Of a stretch of 64,000 nt of DNA, positions 57,209 to 64,000 are shown one piece after another. The stretch comes from Flavobacteriaceae bacterium (GTDB lineage: Bacteria; Bacteroidota; Bacteroidia; Flavobacteriales; Flavobacteriaceae). Positions within the stretch are counted from its first letter, which is position 1. Each line of letters begins with the position of its first letter. Location: positions 1 through 64,000 of the forward strand of contig JAGKWW010000036.1 in assembly GCA_021151665.1 (NCBI GenBank). The letters are read 5' to 3'. Position numbers and translations under genes: made by a program. The notes beneath the pieces are model-generated. The model was given only the letters and a program-made list of their open reading frames with translations. It made no database searches and had not been told where the DNA came from.

Positions 57209-57757
57209 ATGAGTACCACCTTAGCGGATACTTCGACGCAATATGATGCTGTCATTGCCAAATGCAGGCAACTTTACATCAATAAAATGAAAGATTACGG
57301 GAGTGCCTGGCGCATACTCCGGCTGCCATCGCTCACCGACCAGATATTTATAAAGGCGCAGCGCATACGGAGCCTTCAGGAAAACGAAGTGCGAAAGGTA
57401 GACGAAGGTGAGGCGGGTGAGTTTATCGGGATCATCAATTATTCTATCATGGCACTGATACAGCTGGACAAGGGAGTGGCAGACCAGCCCGATCTCGGGG
57501 TGGACGAAGCTACCGCGTTGTATGATGAAAAGGTGCGCCTTACCAAAGAACTCATGGAGGCCAAGAACCATGATTACGGAGAGGCATGGCGCGAGATGCG
57601 CATCAGTTCGCTCACCGACCTGATTCTTCAAAAGCTGCTCCGCGTAAAGCAGATAGAAGATAACAAGGGCAGGACGCTGGTAAGCGAAGGCATTGATGCG
57701 AACTACCAGGATATGCTGAATTATGCCGTTTTTGCACTCATCCACATGGGGCAATAA
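57209..57757 (+). CDS. DUF1599 domain protein with internal duplication
   Basis: A 182 aa cytoplasmic protein made of two related halves. KMKDYGSAWRILRLPSLTDQ (about residues 27-46) is echoed by KNHDYGEAWREMRISSLTDL (about 120-139), each followed by a helix with QRIRSLQEN or LRVKQIEDN and a NYSIMALIQL or NYAVFALIHM segment. This repeated unit is the DUF1599 or nucleotide-modification-associated domain 1. The chemistry is unknown. It opens an operon with the MauE/DoxX-like gene 59 bp downstream and diverges from folP. Confidence 0.88.
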   Translation: MSTTLADTSTQYDAVIAKCRQLYINKMKDYGSAWRILRLPSLTDQIFIKAQRIRSLQENEVRKVDEGEAGEFIGIINYSIMALIQLDKGVADQPDLGVDEATALYDEKVRLTKELMEAKNHDYGEAWREMRISSLTDLILQKLLRVKQIEDNKGRTLVSEGIDANYQDMLNYAVFALIHMGQ

Positions 57758-57816
57758 CAACTCGTTAACAAATACAATCCCGCTATGCCTTACTTTTGGG
57801 TTAAAGCATTTTACCA

Positions 57817-58914
57817 ATGGAAAATAATAACAAACACTATTTAAGCTATGCGCTCCGCGGCATCATATCGGTGCTGTTCCTCGTTTCGGCGATAGCCAAA
57901 TTATATCCCTCGCCCCATTTTGCGATAACTACCTTCGAGATGAAGCAGCTGCTCCCCATGGGTTTTTCCGAGGGTGTGGCAATGTTCCTGTCGCGTACGC
58001 TGATAGGGGTAGAGTTCGCACTGGGCTTCCTTATCCTGCAGCCACATTACTTACGAAAAATAATTATACCGGCAACTATCGCACTTTTAGCGATATTCAT
58101 CGCGCAGCTCGGTATTGAGATTGGGATGAATGGCAATGCCGGTAACTGCGGTTGCTTTGGAGAACTTTTACCAATGACCCCTGCCGAAGCCATTGCCAAG
58201 AATGTGGTGGCCATCGCTATCCTGATATGGCTTTTGGCGCTTCAAAAAAATATACCGGACAGGAAAAATCTGTGGGTGCTTGTTGGCGTTACGGCGCTTT
58301 GCATCGCCGGTGTAGTGGGCGTAGTGGAAGCTACCAAAGGAAATTCGCAGACAGGTGTTGTGGTATATGATGACCCGGCAACAGAGGCAATTTCTTCACA
58401 GGATACAGTACGTGTAGTGTCAGACAGTATTGCTACCCCCCCCGCTGTTGCTTCGGAAGCTCCTGCACCTGCAAACGAACCTGCAGCTGAAGCGAGGCCT
58501 ACGGAACCCTCAAAAGCAGATGGGCCAAAACAGGTGAAATCGGCTTGCTCAAAATATTTTCCGCAGGCGGACCAGGGTAAAAAGATCATTGCCTTCTTCG
58601 CTCCGGGATGCGAGCATTGCCGCGATACGGCAAAGCAGCTTACCGAGATGAAAGCTAAGGATAAAACTTTCCCCGACCTTTACATCATCTTTATGGATGA
58701 GGAAGCCAACCTGATTCCCGACTTCTTTACCTTCGCAGGAAAGAAATATCCTTATACTGTGCTGGATGTAGGCACCTTCTGGAAAATGCTGGGTATGAGC
58801 AAAGATACCCCGAGCGTGATCTATCAGTGGAATGGCAATGTTGTAAAAGAGTGGGAAGGCATCAACGCCAATAAATTCAACGCCGCCGAATTGCAAAAAG
58901 CCCTGAAGAAATAA
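57817..58914 (+). CDS. MauE/DoxX-like membrane protein fused to a thioredoxin-like domain
   Basis: A 365 aa inner-membrane protein. The first 160 residues form four membrane helices of the MauE/DoxX redox group, including the GNCGCFGELLP cysteine motif. A low-complexity Ala/Pro/Glu linker (about 205-245, for example APAPANEPAAEARP) leads to a thioredoxin-like domain with FFAPGCEHCRDT, a CxxC site. This BT_3928-type protein is widespread in Bacteroidota. The arrangement suggests electron transfer across the membrane through the two cysteine pairs; a TlpA-type lipoprotein two genes later may be its partner. The exact role is not established. Confidence 0.85.
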   Translation: MENNNKHYLSYALRGIISVLFLVSAIAKLYPSPHFAITTFEMKQLLPMGFSEGVAMFLSRTLIGVEFALGFLILQPHYLRKIIIPATIALLAIFIAQLGIEIGMNGNAGNCGCFGELLPMTPAEAIAKNVVAIAILIWLLALQKNIPDRKNLWVLVGVTALCIAGVVGVVEATKGNSQTGVVVYDDPATEAISSQDTVRVVSDSIATPPAVASEAPAPANEPAAEARPTEPSKADGPKQVKSACSKYFPQADQGKKIIAFFAPGCEHCRDTAKQLTEMKAKDKTFPDLYIIFMDEEANLIPDFFTFAGKKYPYTVLDVGTFWKMLGMSKDTPSVIYQWNGNVVKEWEGINANKFNAAELQKALKK

Positions 58915-58915
58915 G

Positions 58916-59992
58916 TTGATACGGTACCTGCTCCATAAAACGGGATATGCGCTGCTTACGCTTTTTGGCGTGGTGACGGTGATCTTCTTTTTATTTACCG
59001 TACTGCCCGGTGACCCCGCCCGCATGATGCTCGACCAAAATGAAAATTCGGAACAGCTCGCCATCATCAAAAAAAAGTATGGGTTTGATAAGCCGGTAAG
59101 CGTGCAGTACCTCTATTACCTGAACGACCTTTCGCCGGTTTCCTTCCACAGTACGATCCAGGATGATTACACATTTCTGGCAGAAGGGAAATACAGAGCA
59201 TTACGATTGTTTAAAGTGGGCAATACAATTGTGGTATTGAAAGCACCGTACCTGCGCGAAAGCTTCCAGAAAAGCGGAAAAAAAGTAACTCAGATCATTG
59301 GCGATACGCTACCCAATACCGTAGTGCTTGCCATTTTCGCCATCATCATTGCCATAATTATTGGTGTGGCCCTGGGAATTGTTTCGGCACTGTATAAAGA
59401 CACATGGCTCGACAGGGTCATTGCCCTTGTCAGCACGTTGGGCATGAGCCTGCCCTCATTTTTTGCGGCCATATTATTCGCCTGGGTGTTCGGATTTTTG
59501 CTGCACAAATATACCGCGCTGAACATGACGGGCAGCCTTTACGAAGTAGACGATTTTGGGGAAGGCGCATATATCAGCTGGAAAAATATTATCCTGCCTG
59601 CAGTGGTTTTGGGTATCCGTCCGCTTGGGGTAGTGATACAGCTAATGCGAAACTCTCTGCTCGAGGTGCTGGGTATGGACTACATCCGCACGGCACGTGC
59701 CAAAGGCCTTAGCGAACTTCGCATCATTCGGAAGCACGCATTGAAGAACGCCTTGAACCCTGTGGTGACCGCCATTTCCGGTTGGTTTGCTTCAATGCTT
59801 GCAGGAGCGGTTTTCGTAGAATACATCTTTGGGTGGAATGGTCTTGGCAAAGAAGTAGTGGAAGCACTCAACACGCTCGACCTGCCCGTGATCATGGGAT
59901 CGGTACTTGTCATTGCCGCCACTTTTGTAGTGATCAATATTTTGGTTGATATGGTTTACGCGTGGCTCGACCCGCGTATAAGGCTGTCGTAG
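58916..59992 (+). CDS. ABC transporter permease, DppB/OppB type
   Basis: A 358 aa inner-membrane permease of the oligopeptide/dipeptide ABC family. It begins at a TTG one base after the upstream stop (no ATG fits) with RYLLHKTGYALLTLFGVVTV. The BPD_transp domain carries DTLPNTVVLAIFAI, GMSLPSFFAAILFAW and the EAA loop YIRTARAKGLSELRIIRKHALKNAL. A long periplasmic insertion (about residues 60-130) precedes the main helices. No ATPase, second permease or binding protein gene is adjacent, so its partners are elsewhere. It is embedded in a redox/glycolysis operon. Confidence 0.92.
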   Translation: MIRYLLHKTGYALLTLFGVVTVIFFLFTVLPGDPARMMLDQNENSEQLAIIKKKYGFDKPVSVQYLYYLNDLSPVSFHSTIQDDYTFLAEGKYRALRLFKVGNTIVVLKAPYLRESFQKSGKKVTQIIGDTLPNTVVLAIFAIIIAIIIGVALGIVSALYKDTWLDRVIALVSTLGMSLPSFFAAILFAWVFGFLLHKYTALNMTGSLYEVDDFGEGAYISWKNIILPAVVLGIRPLGVVIQLMRNSLLEVLGMDYIRTARAKGLSELRIIRKHALKNALNPVVTAISGWFASMLAGAVFVEYIFGWNGLGKEVVEALNTLDLPVIMGSVLVIAATFVVINILVDMVYAWLDPRIRLS

Positions 59993-60081
59993 CGCGAAAA
60001 CGTTTCCGTAAGTTTTAACATAATTTAAGAGATAATAAATTATTTCTGCGGATATTTGTTGATACACATTAAAGCTATAAT

Positions 60082-60582
60082 ATGAAGAAAATACTTATAC
60101 TTCCGTTGCTTTTTTTTGCAATGGCATCCTGCACACAGGCGCAGCAAACATCGTTTACTAAAGAAACTCTCGACTCGAAAATGACGGCGCTGGACGGCAA
60201 AGAGGTTGCTTTTAAAGACATCCTTGCCCAGTACAAAGGAAAAACCGTAGTAATAGACGTCTGGGCATCGTGGTGTCCCGATTGCGTAAAAGGGATGCCA
60301 AAAGTACATGAGTTGCAAAAGCAGTTCCCGAACGCTGTGTATCTTTTCCTTTCTTATGACAAGACCGATGAAAGCTGGAAAGCCGGCATCGAAAAGAACA
60401 AGGTAAAAGGCGAGAATTACCACATTGGCAACAACATGAAAAAAGGTGATTTTGCCGAGGGGATAAAGCTGGACTGGATTCCGCGCTACATGGTGGTAGA
60501 TAAGAATGGCAAGGTCGCTTTGTTCAAAGCCGTTGAGGCAGACGATGAAAAACTGATTACGACACTGAAAAACCTGAAATAG
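60082..60582 (+). CDS. TlpA-like thioredoxin-fold lipoprotein
   Basis: A 166 aa lipoprotein (KKILILPLLFFAMASC, lipobox MASC) with a TlpA/ResA-like fold and the redox motif VWASWCPDC. The later cis-proline region reads DWIPRYMVVDKNGKV. It would act as a periplasmic thiol-disulfide reductase, perhaps reduced by the MauE/thioredoxin-like protein two genes upstream. It lies 2 bp before tpiA. Confidence 0.92.
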   Translation: MKKILILPLLFFAMASCTQAQQTSFTKETLDSKMTALDGKEVAFKDILAQYKGKTVVIDVWASWCPDCVKGMPKVHELQKQFPNAVYLFLSYDKTDESWKAGIEKNKVKGENYHIGNNMKKGDFAEGIKLDWIPRYMVVDKNGKVALFKAVEADDEKLITTLKNLK

Positions 60583-60584
60583 TA

Positions 60585-61337
60585 ATGAGAAAAAAAATAG
60601 TTGCCGGCAACTGGAAGATGAACAACGACATCAGGCAGACCGATGCCCTGATAGAAGCAATACTCGACAGAAAGCCTGACACCGAAACGCGCATTGTGGT
60701 GGCGCCATCTTTTGTAAACCTGCAGGCTGCCGTGAAGCTGACAGCAGGCAGTAACGTGATCGTCGCTGCCCAGAATATGCACCAGGCAGAAAGCGGCGCT
60801 TACACCGGCGAGGTTTCTGTCGGGATGCTAAAGAGCATCAGCGTAAACACGGTAATCCTTGGGCACAGCGAGCGCAGGGCCTACTTTGGCGAAACAAATG
60901 CCCTCCTTGCAGAGAAGGTAAACACTGCATTAAAACACAATCTTACGGTGATCTTCTGTTTTGGCGAAGAGCTGGCAGACAGGCAGTCGGGCAACCATTT
61001 TCATGTGGTGGAGAGCCAGCTGCGCGAAGGGCTTTTCCATATCAGTGAGTTTGACTGGGGGAACATTGTGCTGGCTTACGAACCGGTATGGGCTATTGGT
61101 ACCGGCGAAACCGCATCGCCCGAGCAGGCGCAGGAAATGCACAACTTTATCCGTACGCTTATCCGCACCAACATTGGCCTGAAAGTAGCCGAGGAAACTT
61201 CAATACTTTATGGTGGCAGCGTGAAAGCCGACAACGCGACAGAGATCTTCTCCAAGCCTGATGTGGATGGCGGCCTCATTGGCGGCGCATCGCTTAAGGC
61301 GGATGATTTTATTGCGATAGTAAACGGAATGGCGTAA
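60585..61337 (+). CDS. tpiA: Triosephosphate isomerase
   Basis: A 250 aa glycolytic enzyme interconverting dihydroxyacetone phosphate and glyceraldehyde 3-phosphate. Motifs: VAGNWKMNND with the catalytic lysine, VILGHSERRAYFGE with the electrophilic histidine, LAYEPVWAIGTGETASP with the catalytic glutamate and mobile loop 6, and ILYGGSVKADNA. Last gene of the DUF1599 operon, before a strong terminator. Confidence 0.97.
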   Translation: MRKKIVAGNWKMNNDIRQTDALIEAILDRKPDTETRIVVAPSFVNLQAAVKLTAGSNVIVAAQNMHQAESGAYTGEVSVGMLKSISVNTVILGHSERRAYFGETNALLAEKVNTALKHNLTVIFCFGEELADRQSGNHFHVVESQLREGLFHISEFDWGNIVLAYEPVWAIGTGETASPEQAQEMHNFIRTLIRTNIGLKVAEETSILYGGSVKADNATEIFSKPDVDGGLIGGASLKADDFIAIVNGMA

Positions 61338-61361
61338 AACGCGAATTCCATATATAATATG

Positions 61362-61388
61362 AAACGGCGCTTTGAGGCGCCGTTTTTA
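61362..61388 (+). terminator. Terminator of the DUF1599-tpiA operon
   Basis: AAACGGCGC at 61362-61370 pairs with GCGCCGTTT at 61377-61385 around TTTGAG, followed by T. Confidence 0.92.
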
Positions 61389-61407
61389 TTTGTAATTATG
61401 CCAAACG

Positions 61408-61896
61408 CTAGGATATAACATTGCCGTTCCGCATTTTCAGAAATCTTCTCCGACGGTATGCCACAATCGGTAGTAATACAACACAATAAAAAACGAATAA
61501 CAAAATAGGAAACACAGCTCCGTAAACAATATATCCTCCAAATTTCACGGGACCTCTTATACCCGCTACACACAGCACTAAATTAATAAGCTGGGCGCAC
61601 ACAAGATATGTAAGTGCAAGAGAACCGAACGACCTAAGATATGTACCGGTTTTCAATGCCGACCGTTCCGGTTCAAGAAAAACCATTCGGAAAGCCAGTC
61701 CTATTGCAACGATTATCACAGAAAGCAGCGCAATCGCTTCAAAACCGGGAAGTTCAATAAATGCAAAAACGCCATATACAACTACACTAAGTGCAGCATT
61801 GATATAATACCAACGGCAGGCTTTTTTAAAAGACTGTTCAACCGGAATTTCAAAATCGTGTTCGTTTAAAAGGTCGCTCATATTTATCATGGACAT
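61408..61896 (-). CDS. Four-helix membrane protein, unknown
   Basis: A 162 aa protein with a polar N-terminus and four hydrophobic segments at about residues 33-50, 55-72, 91-110 and 120-145, ending in a basic tail (YRRRRFLKMRNGN). Three ATGs (61896, 61890, 61881) could start it. I recognise no family. It sits alone between tpiA (convergent) and nadC (divergent). Confidence 0.65.
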   Translation of the reverse strand: MSMINMSDLLNEHDFEIPVEQSFKKACRWYYINAALSVVVYGVFAFIELPGFEAIALLSVIIVAIGLAFRMVFLEPERSALKTGTYLRSFGSLALTYLVCAQLINLVLCVAGIRGPVKFGGYIVYGAVFPILLFVFYCVVLLPIVAYRRRRFLKMRNGNVIS

Positions 61897-61983
61897 ATTT
61901 GCAACAAATATAAGGTCTACGGCTACTTTGGTGGATAGTTTTTAAAAATTCCCTTATTTTAGCACAACAATTCAAAACAAACC

Positions 61984-62841
61984 ATGATCTCCGATACGCA
62001 ATTTCAAGAGGAACTCGATATCATCATTGCCAATGCCATCCGCGAAGACGTGGGCCCGGGCGACTACTCATCGTTGGCCTGCATTCCGGCTACAGCTGCG
62101 GGCAGGGCAAAGCTTTTGGTAAAAGATGAAGGCATACTGGCAGGGGTAGCGTTCGCCCAACAGGTGTTTAAGTATGTTGATCCCGAACTTGCTATTGAAG
62201 TTTTTCTGGAAGACGGCACACCGGTTAAGTACGGCGATGTAGCATTTCATGTATCGGGCAGCTCGCAAAGTATCCTGAAGGCGGAAAGGCTGGTACTCAA
62301 TGCTATGCAGCGTATGAGTGCGATTGCCACCAAGACCAAAAAGTACGTCGACATTCTGGAAGGTACGGGAACTAAGATACTTGATACCCGAAAGACAACG
62401 CCCGGAATACGCGCCCTCGAAAAATGGGCAGTGAAGATAGGCGGCGGCGAAAACCACCGTTTTGCCCTTTATGATATGGTAATGCTGAAAGACAATCACA
62501 TTGACTTTGCGGGCGGCATTACGCAGGCCATCACCAAAACACAGCAGTACCTCAAAGAAAACAACCTCGACTTAAAGATTATTGTTGAGGCGCGCGACCT
62601 TGATGAGGTGCGCGAGATCATCAGCACTCCGGGCATTCATCGTATACTGCTTGACAACTTCAACTACGAACAGACCCGCGAGGCAGTGGCTATCATCGGC
62701 GATTATTGCCAGACCGAATCTTCGGGGGGCATCAATGAAAGTACTATGCGCCATTATGCCGAGTGCGGCGTAGATTACATTTCTTCGGGCGCACTTACGC
62801 ATTCGATTTATAATATGGACCTAAGCCTTAAAGCATTCTGA
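61984..62841 (+). CDS. nadC: Nicotinate-nucleotide pyrophosphorylase (carboxylating) NadC
   Basis: A 285 aa quinolinate phosphoribosyltransferase of de novo NAD synthesis. Visible motifs are EDVGPGDYSSLACIP near the start, LNAMQRMSAIATKTKKYVD, ILDTRKTTPGIRALEKWAVKIGGGENHRF split around the catalytic Arg/Lys residues, and MLKDNHI. The C-terminal ESSGGINESTMRHYAECGVD closes the barrel. The stop overlaps the yihY start by one base. Confidence 0.96.
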   Translation: MISDTQFQEELDIIIANAIREDVGPGDYSSLACIPATAAGRAKLLVKDEGILAGVAFAQQVFKYVDPELAIEVFLEDGTPVKYGDVAFHVSGSSQSILKAERLVLNAMQRMSAIATKTKKYVDILEGTGTKILDTRKTTPGIRALEKWAVKIGGGENHRFALYDMVMLKDNHIDFAGGITQAITKTQQYLKENNLDLKIIVEARDLDEVREIISTPGIHRILLDNFNYEQTREAVAIIGDYCQTESSGGINESTMRHYAECGVDYISSGALTHSIYNMDLSLKAF

Positions 62842-63767
62842 TGTCGATAGAGCTGGAACATAAGCTGGAACGCGTACCGGTACTAAAATATCTGGTGAGG
62901 TTTGGCAAAAGCATAAAGCTTCCTTACAGCGAAGGACTTACGCTGTACCACCTTACAGAGCTTTACATCAGCGGTATTGTAAAGGGCGACATCTCCTACC
63001 GGGCCGGGGCTATTGCCTTCAGCTTCTTCATGTCGCTGTTCCCGTTTATGCTGTTTCTGCTCAACCTTATCCCTATGATTCCGGTAAAAGGGCTGGAAAC
63101 CGACTTCCTGGAATTCGTAGCGGATAACGTTCCGCCCAATACCTATTATGCTATAGAACCGATTATCAAAGACATCACGGGCAACAGTTACGGCACACTC
63201 CTTTCTACGGGTATCCTCCTTGCCATCCTCCTGATGAGCAACGGGATGAATGCGGTGCTTAGCGGCTTCCAGAGCAGTATGCACATTACTATCAAGCGGA
63301 CCTATTTCCGGCAGTATGCGCTGGCTATCGGGCTTTCGCTGCTGTTTTCAATTTTACTGATTGTCACTATAACAGCCATTCTTGTTTTGGAATACATTAT
63401 CCATCTTTTAAAAGACCGAGGGTTTCTGGATGACGATGTTTTTCCGCTCGAGATCGGCCGTTATGCCTTTCTTATCATGATGATCCTTACGGGTACATCG
63501 GTGCTGTTTAAGTTTGCCGCTAAAGAAACCCGTCAGGCCGCTTTCTTTAGTTACGGCTCGGTTTTCTCTACCGTGCTTTTTGTGGTAACATCTTATTTGT
63601 TTGGTATTTACGTGGTGCGGTTTTCTAAGTACAACGAACTGTATGGGTCAATTGGTACGCTTCTTGTATTAATGCTTTATATATGGATTAACTGCTTTAT
63701 CCTCTTGTTAGGATTCGAATTAAATGCACTGATCCATAAACTAAAACGAAAAAATTTATATATTTAG
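62841..63767 (+). CDS. YihY/virulence factor BrkB family membrane protein
   Basis: A 308 aa inner-membrane protein with six hydrophobic helices. Family motifs are ISYRAGAIAFSFFMSLFPFM near residue 55, SNGMNAVLSGFQSSMHI in the middle and the late YGSIGTLLVLMLYIWINCFI. Despite older ribonuclease BN labels, the family has no proven enzymatic role. It is translationally coupled to nadC (TGATG). Confidence 0.92.
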   Translation: MSIELEHKLERVPVLKYLVRFGKSIKLPYSEGLTLYHLTELYISGIVKGDISYRAGAIAFSFFMSLFPFMLFLLNLIPMIPVKGLETDFLEFVADNVPPNTYYAIEPIIKDITGNSYGTLLSTGILLAILLMSNGMNAVLSGFQSSMHITIKRTYFRQYALAIGLSLLFSILLIVTITAILVLEYIIHLLKDRGFLDDDVFPLEIGRYAFLIMMILTGTSVLFKFAAKETRQAAFFSYGSVFSTVLFVVTSYLFGIYVVRFSKYNELYGSIGTLLVLMLYIWINCFILLLGFELNALIHKLKRKNLYI

Positions 63768-63788
63768 ATCATTAAAACACCATTATTT

Positions 63789-64000
63789 ATGAAAAAACAT
63801 ATCCTTACATTCCTGCTCGTGATGACTGCCGGTATTTTTTCGGCGAATGCACAAAGCATCCTGGGGCGCTGGAAAACCATCGATGACGAAACCGGAAAAC
63901 CAAAGTCTATCGTAGAAATTTATGAGAAAGACGGTAAGTATTACGGTAAGGTTGTAGAAATTCTTAATCCTGAACGCAAGAATGCGAAATGCGACAAATG
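63789..64000 (+). CDS. DUF2147 family secreted protein, N-terminal part
   Basis: The first 70 codons lie in the window and the gene continues past the right edge. A signal peptide (KKHILTFLLVMTAGIFSANA) is followed by SILGRWKTIDDETGKPKSIV and KYYGKVVEILNPERK, the lipocalin-like opening of DUF2147. The function is unknown. It is 21 bp after yihY. Confidence 0.85.
   Translation, partial: MKKHILTFLLVMTAGIFSANAQSILGRWKTIDDETGKPKSIVEIYEKDGKYYGKVVEILNPERKNAKCDK

Overview
The window looks like chromosomal DNA of a Bacteroidota bacterium, most likely a Flavobacterium-like member of the Flavobacteriaceae. The support is a SusC/SusD polysaccharide-utilisation locus, promoters of the TAnnTTTG type used by the Bacteroidota housekeeping sigma factor, few Shine-Dalgarno sequences, TTG and GTG starts, and many family-typical proteins (DUF4369/TlpA, DUF1599, DUF47-Pit, MauE/DoxX-thioredoxin, KdsA). 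I see no phage, insertion sequence, integron or CRISPR array. This is mostly core genome plus one catabolic island.

Layout. 0-3 kb: N-terminus of a membrane protein, GNAT acetyltransferase, kdsA, a lipoprotein, and a two-gene YeeE/YedE sulfur-compound transporter. 3-17 kb: a beta-1,3-glucan (laminarin-type) utilisation locus on the + strand: sensor/LuxR regulator, SusC, SusD, a PKD-containing surface glycan-binding lipoprotein, GH16 lipoprotein, GH3 beta-glucosidase lipoprotein and a second secreted GH16. It is closed by a strong terminator. 17-30 kb: clpS, prmA, a porin, a class V aminotransferase, an LpxL-like acyltransferase, rhomboid, SIMPL protein, tRNA-Tyr, a split DUF4369/TlpA gene, an MBL-rhodanese protein and glutamate dehydrogenase. 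29-40 kb: TonB receptor, arsC, CPBP protease, menE, M1 peptidase, esterase, an acyl-CoA carboxylase beta subunit with an apparent internal deletion, and DUF47-Pit phosphate transport. 40-45 kb: an aldehyde dehydrogenase, alcohol dehydrogenase and DUF779 cluster with a convergent AraC regulator. 45-64 kb: sensor kinase, prfB with its +1 programmed frameshift, threonine aldolase, CLC channel, acpH-ggt-alkD, glmM, DUF218, rlmH, folP, the DUF1599/MauE/ABC permease/TlpA/tpiA operon, nadC, yihY and a partial DUF2147 gene.

Points most worth a second look: (1) the DUF4369/TlpA gene is split into two frames joined exactly at an A_AAA_AAG heptamer in the -1 frame, and about 70 residues of the usual middle are absent; (2) the carboxylase beta subunit lacks about 75 residues that normally hold its glycine-rich carboxybiotin-binding loop, although the frame stays open; (3) a perfect 10-bp direct repeat with 21-bp periodicity sits upstream of the aldehyde dehydrogenase, and a perfect 10-bp inverted repeat sits directly upstream of the linked AraC gene; (4) an isolated terminator-like hairpin lies in the divergent acpH/glmM spacer. 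No clearly new multi-gene system was found; the glucan locus is a recognisable type with a one-component sensor as its likely regulator.
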